From Glebionis coronaria (Eukaryota; Streptophyta; Magnoliopsida; Asterales; Asteraceae): DNA of 64,000 nt. The stretch lies in the NCBI GenBank assembly GCA_025667525.1, contig CM046876.1:17037320-17101319 (forward strand), in the 5' to 3' direction. Under the pieces are notes generated by a model. That model was not told the DNA's origin. It saw nothing but the letters and a program-made list of their open reading frames with translations, and ran no database searches. A program made the translations under genes and the position numbers. Shown one piece after another: positions 44,275 to 55,577 of the stretch; position 1 is the stretch's first letter; every line of letters starts with the position of its first letter.

Positions 44275-44372
44275 CCATCCCAACCTCAAACTAGTACACC
44301 TTCCCAAACTCAAACCAGTGCACCTTCCTACCTTCCAACTCGTGCATCTTCCCACCCTCAAGCTAGGACACC
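44275..44372 (+). repeat. In-frame minisatellite in the DUF4220/DUF594 gene
   Basis: CTTCCCA-CCTCAAACTAG-like units of 21-27 bases, four to five copies, encode S/T-PSQPQTS-type repeats in the cytosolic linker. The frame is preserved. Confidence 0.7.
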
Positions 44373-45381
44373 CCAAAAACGTACATGGCTAATACAGCTT
44401 TTTAAACGCAGGTGGTCTGAATCCATATCAACTTACAACCTTATCAACTACTGCTTACACCCCCGTTCACATCTTAAGCAATTTGCTTTTGACAACCTTG
44501 GTCTTAGTGGTTTTTTCGATAGCATCAAGTATGTGAAACCTGAAATATTCACTACTAGCCTTAGAGACTTTATCTTTAGCGAGCTAAAGTCGAAATCAGA
44601 ACTTGCAGATGACATGGAAACTGCAAAGGAGATAAGTTCAGCACGAGGTGATTGGGTCCTTCGTGTTGAGCAAGGTTGGAGTTCATTACTACCGTATACT
44701 CAAGATGTTGACTATGATCAGAGTCTCCTTCTATGGCACATTGCTACCGAGCTATGTTATAATCAAGAACGAAAAACAGAGTTTGATAAGCACCCACATA
44801 TCATCACCAAAAGCAAGCATCGGGAAAATGCAAAACACTTATCGGATTACATGTTGTACCTTCTTATAATGCAGCCAAGCATGATGTCAGCAATAGCAGG
44901 TATAGGGCAAATACGATTCCGGGATACATGTGCTGAGGCCAGACGATTTTTCGAGAGTGGAAGAGATCGTGATGAAGAAAATGAAAGTAAAAATCAAGTA
45001 CCCAAAGATTCGAAAGTGGATTGGGAGCAAATAGAAGCATGTATGGATATTCTTGGTGTTGCAACAGAAGTACCACCGGTGACGGTAAAGGGTGATAGGA
45101 GCAAGTCGTTACTTTTCGATGGTTGCATTTTGGCGAAAATCATGATGAAGATAGAGGAGAAAGACAAAAGTTTGAACAAATGGTTGATTATAAGCAAGGT
45201 GTGGGTCGAGTTGTTATGTTATGGGGCAAGCCATTCTCGAGCTGACTCTCAAGCAGCACAAGTGAGCAAAGGTGGTGAGCTCATCACCATCGTTTGGTTG
45301 TTGATGGCTCATTTTGGTTTGGGTGATCAATTCCAAATCAACGAAGGTCAAGCACGAGCTAAGCTCATTGTTGGCAAGTAA

Positions 45382-45862
45382 TTTCGAGATTTGTGTGGAC
45401 ATCCCCATAGCTAGGTAGGACTGTATCGTATATATGTGGTCTGTGTATATGACCATATGAGGTACTTTGTCTAGTATATTTAGGAGACGTTTTCGAAATG
45501 CAGAAGGGAATGGACTCCTTTGATGCTAGTATTCGGGTCTTGATAATCAATGATTGCCGGAATACTAACAAACGAATACAATATTTTTTTATAATCATAG
45601 TCGGTGAATCTATGGAATTGACCTGGGTCACCCAAACTCGACGGGTCTAATCGGGTTTCGAAAATGTGAAACTCGGGTATGTACCGGTTTTTCGGCCGGA
45701 ACCAGGTCAACCGGTTAACCCGGCCGGGTCGACCCGGGTCTGAAAACATTGTTTTAAACAACTAGGGCAGTGTCAAGTTGGGATCGCTTGATCATGCATA
45801 TGGTGGCAGCGACTAATTCCTTTTATTCGCAACATGGGTGATTAGGAACTGATATTGGTGGA
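45382..45862. other. 3' flank of the DUF4220 gene with a hAT-like terminus
   Basis: 45640-45755 is rich in GGTCAACCGGTTAACCCGGC-type words and ends CTGAAAACATTGTTTTAAA. This resembles the right end of the hAT family at 26797-27586, but the left end is not found. Confidence 0.45.
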
Positions 45863-46164
45863 TATGTTTTAGGGAAAAAGACGGATTTGGTCAAGTTGAG
45901 CACTTTGTAGTTAAAAGTAAGTCAAGTGAATTTTTTTTGACAGATTTGGTCATCACCATACAAAATGCGACAAGTGTCCCACTAAAGATTCTTTTTAAGT
46001 GATTAACCGACGACGCTCAACCCCCAAGTGCTCAACTTGTCAGTTTCATTTTTTTATTGGAAATTGAAAAAAAATCTACTTTAAAAAATATTGTCATAAC
46101 CTTGATATCCGGAATAATTTTCAATTTACACCTTGTATTTTCGATTTACCCCTCTTTTAAACGT

Positions 46165-46442
46165 TATACAGTATATGTTTACTCCGGGAACTGTCTATTT
46201 ACCGTTATAGAATTATGGGTTTTGCAGAGCCTTTTACCTTTTGTTGCTTCAACCTGTTAAGGGATGAATGAATAGTTAGCATTATAAATATATATCACAT
46301 AAACACATCAAATACATACATATCGATAGAAGTCATATAACGAACTCATGGTTGTGGGTCTTAGCATTTGCAAAAGAGACCAAACTCGAAAAGAGAATGA
46401 GCGGGAAATGTCACTAACAATGTTGCTGAATAGACGTCCCAT
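46165..46442 (-). pseudogene. Laccase 5' exons captured in a MULE
   Basis: From ATG at 46442 the reverse strand reads MGRLFSNIVSDIS, then after a one-base slip LFSSLVSFANAKTHNHEFVI. This is a typical laccase signal peptide and mature start. An intron-like stretch ends CCTTAACAG near 46260. The next exon reads VEATKGKRLCKTHNSITVN and stops soon after. Laccases are secreted copper oxidases. All copper-binding regions lie beyond the captured part, so no enzyme can be made. Confidence 0.75.
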
Positions 46443-46710
46443 AGTAAATTCTTAAGAGCGTTTTTAGCTAGATGACTTGTGGAATAATGAGAAAAAAGTG
46501 GTTCTTATATAGTGAAGGTAAAGGGAGTGGTTTGAAGTTTGGCAAAGTAGGTTTCCATGGTCAGTTTACAAAACACAGTGAACCCAAGTTGGTTCACCCA
46601 CTAACCTACAACACAATGCGGTCAATTTTCATGAATGCTTGCTTCTTAATTCTACTCATTTATCTCAACAGATTAGTATCATGAGTTTCTTTTAACAGTA
46701 AACATAAAAT
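46443..46710 (-). promoter_or_regulatory. Captured laccase promoter and 5' UTR
   Basis: Reverse strand has CTTCACTATATAAGAACC about 65 bases upstream of the ATG. The TATA box is at about 46504-46513, with a CACCCACTAACC-like element above it (AC-element-like GTTAGTGGGTGAACCAAC near 46590). AC elements (ACCWAMY) are known in lignin-related promoters. Whether this one is functional is inference. Confidence 0.5.
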
Positions 46711-47382
46711 ATGGATTGTATTATACAATGCTCTTGTTACTGGTTTAGTTAAGTTCTGTATATTGATGTGCTTCTTGCGGATTTACGTATGATTTTAAGT
46801 GTCCCACTAAAACAATAATCTTATTGCAGCATACGTAAAGAGGTTACTTACTGAACACCACGATCTTATGAGCAAAACCTATCTTACCTTAAAGAGGTTA
46901 ATGTTTTGTAAGGTATAATGTGTTATGTTTATTAATTTGTAAGGGTTTAATATGAAAATTTAAGAACGGATATCGAGAAAAAAATTTAGGATTTGGTAGA
47001 ATTTTCAATAAAAAAGTACTAATAAAGTTGAGTATTTGCAAGTTGAGCACCGTCAGTTGAGCATTTAATAACATAATAAGACAAATATTGTCATTATAAG
47101 TGCGGACATATGTGGGTCCAGTCAAGTGGTCAAAAAGTGTACTATGATGGACACATGACAACCATTTGATGAAGTTGTACATATGTGCAATTGTGTATAA
47201 CCAAATTCGTCAAAATCTTTCCACTTAACTTACCTTTAACTATACAATGCTGATTTTGACCATATCCGTCTTTTTCCGTATGTTTTAACCGAACACACAA
47301 AAGGGTATAAATACTCAGACTTTACATTTGTTCCAAACTTCCAATAGGGAAAAGTTCAGATCGTCTTTTTATTATAAACCAA

Positions 47383-48020
47383 ATTAACCAATCACAATAA
47401 CTAATTCTTTTTATCTAACAAAAAAACAAAAAATAATAAAAATCTTATAAACCGTTAATCGTTACGCAAAACAAAATATACCATTATGACGAGAATTAAA
47501 TCATCTATCTATTGAGGGGCACATGTATATACTTTCGACGAACTTGTTTTTCAGAGAAAATCATACTCCCTCCGTCCCAAAATTATAGTTCCACTTTGAC
47601 ATATTCGGTACTTTTCTTCCAACTTTAACCTTAAATATTTTTATTTGTGTCATATAATACTTAATGAAAAGTATATGAATTGATTAGTTTTTATATGTAT
47701 TTTCATTGTTATAGTCTTTATCAAGTATTATATAACACAAACAAAAATATTTAAGGTTAAAGTTGGAGAAAAAAGACCGAAAAAAATCACAATGGGACTA
47801 TAATATTTGGACGGAGAGAGTATATGATTCGTATCACGGATGATATATGATTTTCTCTGTAAAAAATTCGTCAAAAGTATATCCATGTGCCTCTTGATAG
47901 ATAGATGATTTAGTTCTCGTTGTAATGGAGTATTCTTTGTCAGTTGACGATTTATCGTTTGTAAGATATTTAATTTAAGAAAAAAATTGTTTGAATGAAT
48001 GTGATTCATTGATTCGGTTT
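47383..48020. mobile_element. Palindromic MITE, copy 2, interrupted by Stowaway
   Basis: Arms TGACGAGAATTAAATCATCT (about 47487) and, reversed, CAACGAGAACTAAATCATCT (about 47924) pair, as do CTTTCGACGAACTTG and the matching right-arm region. Same family as 14140-14555. The Stowaway sits at the loop. Confidence 0.7.
47566..47820. mobile_element. Stowaway MITE (255 bp)
   Basis: Left end CTCCCTCCGTCCCAAAATTA, right end reversed CTCTCTCCGTCCAAATATTA. TA duplications at 47564-47565 and 47821-47822. Interior AAATATTTTTATTTGTGTCA pairs with its inverse near 47735. Tc1/mariner-class. Confidence 0.92.
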
Positions 48021-48022
48021 AT

Positions 48023-48298
48023 GCTAAAAAAATGTTTATATTGATTTCAACTATGTTCCTATATAAAATACCACCAACTTATAAAACTATGTAAAGTTTG
48101 AGTATCTAAACCTTTTTGTGTGTTTTGTTAGAATATTTTTTTACACATAAGTAGTGACAAATGACGTAATTACCCTTTTATTATTTAAACTAATTATTTT
48201 CAATCAACAAGATCTAAGATTGAGGTACCTGATGAACAAAAAAAATACACGTTAAACAAAAAAATGTGATCAAATTAAGAATTATTAATAATTATAAT
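48023..48298. other. Intergenic, no feature recognised
   Basis: AT-rich. Confidence 0.4.
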
Positions 48299-49389
48299 TT
48301 ACATATTAGGAGAATGAAAACGGGCAACAAGCTGCGCCGCTAGCCCTTTTTGTATAGCAAAACCAAGTATGTTAAATACAACGTTTGTAGATTTAGGAGT
48401 CAAAACATTACTATTCATAACACGTTGTATTCTCGTAAGTAGCTCCACCGCCTCAGGTGCAAGGAAATCAAATGTATCAAACGCGAAAGGAATAAACACG
48501 TGTTGATTTTCAACACATGCTTTCTCGTGTTTAGTCACTTTGCACGAGGCGGCTTTTATAGCAGCCTGACCCGCTGTAAAATCTTGACTGCCTAGCCCCA
48601 TGAGAGGAGAAACCCCTGTCAAATCAACGCACGCATGTTTACCTCCAACCCATCCATAAACCAAAACATCAGCGGGTCTTAGTGTGGATCTTCCATCTGA
48701 CGGGTCGGTCAAGAAATTCATAGGTGCCTCTTTCTTGGCGGAGATTCCGGCACGCCTACATATGTCGTAAAGAACGTCCCTAACATAATCATGTCGATAC
48801 TTGAAGCCCGGAAGTTCTTTACAATGAACCGCATGTTCCCCAAAAGAATCCAAACATGCCTTGCGACAAATAGGGCATATAGCATCAACCAGAAATAATG
48901 GAATCATAAGGCGATACTTAAGGATATTGTGGTATTCCACCGGCGACATATGTTGACCGAGCCCGTCTATGGGGATAGCTTGTAGGAAATCTTGAGCTTG
49001 TGGTGCGCGCAAACACTCAAAAACTGCTTTCTGTCTAATCGTCATGTCAAAGTGGGCTTCCATATCTTTGACCATCTTACTAAAAAGGGCACTCGCCAAT
49101 GTTTCTTGGGCTTTAGATGGGGCAGTGTCCTTATTAGCGAAAACGCTAAAATCAAAGCTTGGAATCGTATCACAAGACAAGCCAAAGTAGAAACGTAATC
49201 ATCGTCCATACCACATATACCACTGTCGCGTAAGATGTGGTCTTGTAGCACCCAAGATTGGGCCCTCGAGGCCACAAAAGCATAAGAGGATACCACTTTT
49301 GCTGAGTACAAGCCCAACCCACCAAGACTAATTGGTAAAGAAGAAAGTCTCCACTGCAAGTCACCAAAAAAAGATCCTCCACAAACCAC
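48299..49389 (-). pseudogene. C-terminus of a non-LTR-type RT protein with R2-like endonuclease signature
   Basis: From 49389: VCGGSFFGDLQWRLSSLPIS, GGLGLYSAKVVSSYAFVASR, SWVLQDHILRDSG. A frameshift near 49180 leads to FDFSVFANKDTAPSKAQETL and an open 293-codon frame to 48299. It contains the zinc knuckle CPICRKACLDSFGEHAVHC (about 48890-48830), then LRPADVLVYGW...CVDLTGVSP (about 48690-48610), and ends FAIQKGLAAQLVAR. A knuckle followed by a P-x-D ... D-(L/V)-T pair is the layout of the restriction-like endonuclease at the C-terminus of R2-type elements. The protein family is common in Asteraceae as I recall. The RT core is not in the window. Confidence 0.7.
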
Positions 49390-49530
49390 TATATTATCAA
49401 GAATTTAATGATACCACAAGAATGCAATTAAATTGATTTTAACAAAATTATCAAGAATTGTTATATGTGTCGATGTGTGGGATGATAAAAGCAACTCAAA
49501 TGAATTTTCGACACAAGCATGTTATTGATC

Positions 49531-49677
49531 TGTTAGCATATTAGCCCATAAGAGGCCTGCGAGGCTGCAACTATTTATCTTTTAGGGTTTTACCTTTTGT
49601 GTTTATTATATATACTCGGTGTATGTTCTTTTTTGTTAATCAAGCAATACGCTTATGTTCTTTCCTTAGTTTCTACA
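49531..49677 (+). repeat. 5' LTR of degenerate Copia element
   Basis: TGTTAGCATATTAGCCCATA start, TTTCTACA end directly before the primer site. Confidence 0.9.
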
Positions 49678-49692
49678 TGGTATCATAGAGCC
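49678..49692 (+). other. Copia primer-binding site
   Basis: TGGTATCATAGAGCC differs from the initiator-Met primer site TGGTATCAGAGCC by a two-base insertion. Confidence 0.85.
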
Positions 49693-50310
49693 ATGGTTTG
49701 AAATAATATAAGATTCGGAAACAAGATTAGGAATTATTGATAGCTGTTTGAAACATCAGTGGGATAGATAGTGAATTTCGAATTGTGGTCTGCTGTATGT
49801 TTTGGGTTTCATCTTTCTGGGTATATGTGTGAAATATTAGAAGTATTAATTTAATGTCAAGGTCAGACAATCATTCTCATATTTTATTGTTTACTACTCA
49901 TTGCTCAAGATCTTTTTTGATATAACTATAAACTATTCACCTACTGCTTGCAAGGTAGTTAATTTATTGTTAGACAATATTGATTTGGATATTTGTTTGA
50001 ATTGTTGGATACATAATATGGGCCTTTGGTTTTGATTTATTCTAGTAAAGTTGGATCAATTGAATCGGTTTCGTATTTCGTTTTGGCATCAGGTTTTGAT
50101 TCGTCGTTTATGTGGTTTATTTGGATTTGGTTCTCAATGGTTTAGATGTAATGGCGGATAGTAAGGATACTTTACCATTAGACCATTAATATTTGAGCAC
50201 TTTCACACGTTTATAGTCATGTATGAGAAGTTTCAAGTTTTTCTAGCCATGCTTGAGAAGTTTGAGAAATTCATAACATTCCTCATGTCAAGTGTACACT
50301 TTCAAATAAG
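49693..50310 (+). other. Copia leader and gag remnant
   Basis: ATGGCGGATAGTAAGGATAC near 50151 looks like an old gag start, but stops follow at once. The capsid domain is missing. Confidence 0.45.
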
Positions 50311-52074
50311 GGTTCATCTCCGCCTTTGGATTTAACTTTTTCCAAATGGATTTTAGATTCGGGTGGTACTCATCACATGTCTCATATGTTGTCACAATTC
50401 ATTTCGTGGAACCATAATTCTTCAAAATCAATTATGGCTGTTAATGGTAATTCTATGCCATTAGGTGGTATTAGTTCAGTTCATACACCATCTGTTACCT
50501 TATCTAATGTTTACTACATACCGAGCCTCACTATGAATCTTGTTTCGTTAGTAAAATTTGTGATTCCGGATGTGATGTCAATTTTTCTGTTTCCGGTTGT
50601 TCTATATATAACCGAAAAACAAAGGAGGTTGTTGGAAAAGGTCACAGGCAAGGGGATCTTTATGTTTTGGATCAGTATAGAGACATACATGATTCCGCAT
50701 CATCTAGTGTGGATTTGTTTTCTTTTTTGTTAAATCGTTCTTCTTCGGCATTTTATTTATGGATTCTCGGTTGGGTCATGTCTCTAGTTCTCGTTTACGT
50801 TTTAGCATCTATAGGAGCATTGGGAAAGCTTGACGCTCATGACATTTTTGATTGTAGTGGTTGCAAACTTGCCAAGTTCTCAGCATTACCATTCAATAAT
50901 AGTGTTCCCTCATCTAATGCTCCATTTGATTTAGTACATTCTGATGTCTGGGGCCCATCTCCTGTATCCACAAAAGGAGGTTCCAGATATTATGTTTCAT
51001 TTATTGATGACTTCACTCGCTATACTTGGGTTTATCTAATAAAGCGTAGATCTGATTTTCTTACAATTTTCAAAGAATTTAGAGCTCTTGTGAAAACTCA
51101 ACATTCTACCGTCATAAAATGTTTTCGTTGTGATTTGGGGGGGGGGGGGGGTGAATACACTTCAAATGATTTTGTCGGTTTACTTAAATCTGATGGGACT
51201 ATCTATCAGACCTCTTGTACGGACACACCTCAACAAAATGGTATTGCTGAGAGGAAGCATCGACATATTGTTAAGACAGCTAGATCTTTTCTGTTATCTG
51301 GTGATGTTCCAAGTGTATTTTGGGGATAAGCGGTTCTTACAACCACATATGTGATTAATAGAATTCCAATCGCACATAATTCAGGTTTATCTCCTTTTGA
51401 GAAGTTGTATGGAAATTTGCCAGATTATTCCTCATTGCGTGTCTTCGGTTGTACTTGTTTTGTGCTAAAACCACATGTTGAGCATACCAAATTATCGGCA
51501 AAGTCCACTTTATGCGTGTTTTTGGGTTATGGTATTAGTTAAATGGGATATCGTTGTTATGATCTGGTTGGTAATAAGTTGTACACTTCACGCCATGTTG
51601 AGTTTCTAGAACATGTTCCCTATTTTTCTATTCCTGCTAGTTCACATTCTTTAACTCAATCTGAATACATCAAATTGGACCCTTTTGATGATCAAATTGA
51701 ACAACCTCCGTCTGTGGTGACTCCAATTATGATAGAGTTACCACAAGAAATACCCCAAGAGACTCTCATAGACACCGCTCCGGAAACACCACTTGCTACA
51801 ATTCTTACTCAACCTCCTCCTACATCTACCCACCCACCTACAGAAGTTCTTGTTGGTCCTCCTCTAAGTGGTCGACCAAAACGTAATTATAAGTCTACAA
51901 AAAGGGATGACTTTGTTTATTTTTGTTATTCTCATCCCTTTAATTCGTTTTTTGCTTCTGTTCATTGTCCTCGTGAGTCTATTTCTTATAAAAAGGATGT
52001 TCGCGATCCGCTATGGCAAGTTGCTATGGTTGAGGAACTTGCTGCACTACATCAGACTCAAACGTAGGACTTAG
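50311..52074 (+). pseudogene. Copia protease and integrase, degenerate
   Basis: Protease: KWILDSGGTHHMS (about 50338), with Gly for the usual Ala after DSG. A frameshift near 50590 precedes the pre-integrase region (HDIFDCSGCKLAK). Integrase: HSDVWGPSPV (about 50938), FIDDFTRYTWVYL, TDTPQQNGIAERKH (about 51222). The stretch encoding DLGGE is expanded by a G15 run (51137-51151). Stops at 51329 and 51542. The C-terminal region reaches SGRPKRNYKSTKRDDF and ends at a TAG at 52067. Confidence 0.85.
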
Positions 52075-52690
52075 TACCATTACCAGTTGGTAAGCGTGCT
52101 ATTGGCTCTCGTTGGGTCTATAAGATTAGAACCAAATAGGATGGATTCGTTGAGAGGTATAAGGCTCGTCTTATTGCCAAAGGTTGTGCTCAAGAGTATG
52201 GTATGGATTATGAAGAGACATTTGCTCCAGTTGCAAAGATGACAAAGGTAAGAACCTTGATTGTCGTTGCTTCTAGTCGTAAATGGAAAATATCTTAGTT
52301 GGATGTGAAAAATGCTTTTTTGAATGGTAACCTGAATGAAGAAGTTTTTATGACACCACCTCCCGGGGTCTCTCACAAACCCGAAGAAGTTTGCAAGCTC
52401 AAAAAAGCTCTTTATGGTCTCAAACAAGCACCTCGTGTTTGGTATGAGAAATTTGCAATAGTTGTTACCTCTCTTGGTTTTGTCTCTAGCCATCATGATT
52501 CTGCATTATTTGTTAAACAATCAGGTTCTGGGCGTATACTTTTGTCATTATATGTTGATGATATGATTATTACGGGAGTTGATTGTGTTGGTATTGAATC
52601 CCTAAAATTTGAGCTAGCTCATCGTTTTGCCATGAAGGATTTAGGCTTACTTCGTTATTTTTTGGGTATTGAGGTCGCTTATATAACAAC
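52075..52690 (+). pseudogene. Copia reverse transcriptase, degenerate
   Basis: VGKRAIGSRWVYKIRTK (stop), [20 protein letters not shown], then a TAG at about 52297, LDVKNAFLNGNLNEEVFM, LKKALYGLKQAPRVWY and the catalytic LYVDDMIITG (about 52549). It ends LRYFLGIEVAY where the solo LTR enters. Confidence 0.88.
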
Positions 52691-55572
52691 TTGAATTTTT
52701 CGATTATTTAAATAGACGTGCTCGTTGCACTACGTTTCATATGTTAACGGTTTGTGCCGTACAAATACACTACATTATTTTGAGAACACGAATGTCCATT
52801 GTTATTTATGTCACGACATATAAACTTTCACATTGTTATGTGACAATGGTATGTCACGCGTGATAGAGTACAAAACATGAACGAGATTGGAGTCGGATTG
52901 TATTGTCAAACACTAAGTGACGGGAACACTACAACTTAACTTAAACTTTTACGAGTCGTGTATTAATAAAACCTTTTGTGAGCCTAAGTCATACTAGATC
53001 GGGCCTCATTGGGCCTAAATGGACTAAGGATACATAAACTAAACAAGTCCCACTTTTATTATCTTACTGGGCCGAAGCCCATTGTGTTTACACAACAAAC
53101 CCACAACCTGGAAACAAAATATGAACATTTGAAACAAATACTGGCATCAAACTCGGTCAACCCAAGTCAAGCCAGAAAAATACTACTTAATCCTCACTAA
53201 GCTCCAACACACATGCCGAGATTACCCATTTTGGGTGTATCACAAGATGCAGAATTCGGACATGTGAAAACCCTAGACTAAAAATACTTGCTTAAAATGT
53301 TACATGTTTCTCACAACCCCTTCAACAACAAACATAACACACTCAACAAATCTGGGTTTACAAGGTCAAATATTCCTGCCTACACAAGCAGTTACAGTTA
53401 CAAATTGTTAGGAGAAAAGGAGTTAAGTCTTGCTTAGCCGAGCCAAAGTCCAAACCTCATGCCCGTATACACAGCCGAAAACCATTTCACCTGTGAGTAT
53501 TTTGTACCTTTTTCCTTATATTTGCATTCATGTGTAGATTGTGCTCAACCAAAACCACACCTGAAAAACAAACGTAATCGGTTAGGATTTATGACCTTAG
53601 TATACATGAATTTACTATTAAAACAAACCCACCGAGACCTCTTGTCATATTTCAATGTTAATAACATTTACGAACTAACAAATAGTAACAACTAAGAGTC
53701 AAAACCCCAATCGAAACCCTTATGAACCAATCGGCCGAGACCCCAAATCATTAATCACCAACAAAAACATGAAATTAATACTATAGTTCGTACAGAAACA
53801 TTAATCAAACACAGAATATCAATCGGTTATGAAAACCCCCAAATCTTATAAACCCTAATTTTTATAAAACACTTTAAAACTCTAATTAAACCTTAATTAA
53901 ACACGAATCTATCATTTAATTAGATAAATAAACAAGATTTAATGAAAAGCCCCAAATATTACGAAACCCTAATTTTTGATTTAGTTAAATCCGAACAAGA
54001 TCTTTATAGATAAACCAATCAAGTGGTTTAGACATATAAAACCCCCTTTTTATTATCGGAGTTATGAATAAACAATCCATGAAAGCTTTTATTAGAAGAA
54101 AAAGATATTGAAACTTATCTTTATGATGATCCATCATGGAATCATCCAGGAGAAACACTTTAGGACACCATAAAGATCGGACTGATTAAGATATAGGGAC
54201 AAAGCCATTGATCGAATCATAGAGAAACAAGGATATACTATTCTTAATGTTTATGGAGTGAATAAACATAGATTTTGGTTTGATTTTTGTGAAAGAAGGA
54301 TGAAACTGGAAATGATTATTAACTAGGAAAGAGAGAGAAGGAATGGGGCGGTGGGATATTTTTGTGAATGAATAATAAGGAGACAAACAAATTACACCGA
54401 GTATATAAAACATGACCCATCCTTTCCTCCTTGTTTATATCGTCAATGGTTTTGGGCCAGGGATGAGCCAAAGAGTCAATGGGCTGATCCCATATGTAAT
54501 AATCTTGGGAGATCTTGGGCCGCCGGGTATAAATTGGGTTTATAAAAGCCCAACAACTAAAACTTGTTTATATATTGTTAAACTAAAGCCCGTTAATAAC
54601 CGTATAGTGTTTTTCGCGTCGTCACGAATAAAACGTAAAGTCAATGCACACTTAAGTCACCATGCATTTTAATTTATGAATTACTCGTTTGTAACACGAT
54701 CAATATACTTGACTAGGTCGTGGATAACGTGGTCGTGTTCCCTAGCTTCGTTTGCATTTTCATCCATTTGCTTAACTATCGAGGTGAGTTTATAGCCTCA
54801 CTTTTACTTGTTTTATCACTTTGGGGTGAGAACATTGCTTGTTTTAAACGGATGAACATAAGTGCCTAAAACTCATACGTGCCTACATGATGTCTAAGTA
54901 GCGATACCCCTAGATGCTTTAGCCCACTATCATGAACCGTTAATTACTTTGTGTAAGCGCGAATGTTATGGATAGATCTATTGGGATTGGCCTCCCTATC
55001 TATTGTTGGTTGTGTGACCAAATTAGATACAAATACATTTGAGGTTGTTACGAATACTTTGGGGTAGTATTTGCTTGGGGCACACTCTTATATAAACTGG
55101 TTGGTACGGTTAACGCTTCGGTGTCATGAGCTTAGACGTAGGATATCATGAACGTATGCTATTTTGATAATAATCTTGTATTTGTTATAAGATTATTTTA
55201 CGGTTGCCTAACTAAAATCTTATGGTTCATCACACTACTTCTACTTAAACCTATAAACTCACCGACCTTTGTGTTGACGTTTTACCAATGTTTTTCTCAG
55301 GTGTCATGGCGGAGGAGTGACGTGGTTGTGCTATGGAGATTAATAAAAATTATCATGATTTAACTTTGAGACTTGCTTTGGATGTATGATATTTGGAAAC
55401 TCAAACTATGTTATCATGAGTTGTAAAACAATTTTCCTTGGGACCGATTCTATTTTTATGTCTTATGAATGAAAAATGACTTTTCTTAGTTATTCTTGTA
55501 TCTATGTCTTTTGGTTGTCATGATAGTCACATCCTTGTGTAATTGTACACGTGGGCCAAATTGAGGGTGTGA
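52691..55572 (-). mobile_element. Probable solo LTR of a Tekay/Del-type Ty3 element (2.9 kb)
   Basis: It splits the Copia pol precisely: GIEVAYITT before, SSPKGYILYQSKY after. The direct repeat CAACT (within ACAACTT) flanks it at 52686-52690 and 55573-55577. On the - strand it begins TCACACCCTCAATTTGGCCC and ends AAAAATTCA. Tekay/Del LTRs start TGTCACACCC, and here that TG overlaps the flank. A TATA box (TTTATATACTCGG, - strand) is near 54405. No coding sequence inside. The exact class is inferred. Confidence 0.6.
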
Positions 55573-55577
55573 CAACT

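Larger units (their letters stand above)
41964..45381 (+). pseudogene. DUF4220/DUF594 membrane protein gene split by a TRIM insertion
   Basis: Removing 42686-43791 and one CAATA copy joins 41964-42685 to 43797-45381 in frame (VVQ-YAYRFFQTFKG). This gives 2307 bases, 768 aa plus stop, with no other defect. The N-terminal DUF4220 region has four hydrophobic helices (about residues 24-45, 50-75, 125-145, 150-175), and two more follow the insertion point (FSLATVCLAIFFF, LLYGALALDVSAIFM). The C-terminal DUF594 block reads ASHSRADSQAAQVSKGGELI TIVWLLMAHFGLGDQ. A Pro/Ser/Thr-rich linker carries short repeats. As it stands translation ends 11 codons into the TRIM, giving 251 aa. A possible 5'-UTR intron acceptor (TCATGTAG) lies at about 41929. 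Function of the family is unknown. Confidence 0.9.
45872..47278. mobile_element. Pack-MULE carrying a laccase 5' gene fragment
   Basis: About 120-base terminal inverted repeats (GGGAAAAAGACGGATTTGGT left; CGGAAAAAGACGGATATGGT on the reverse strand at the right; both continue with AGTTAAA.GTAAGT.AAGTG). The 9-base duplication TATGTTTTA (45863-45871, 47279-47287) is exact, as expected for Mutator-like elements. No transposase. Interior carries promoter, exon 1, intron and start of exon 2 of a laccase on the - strand. Confidence 0.9.
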
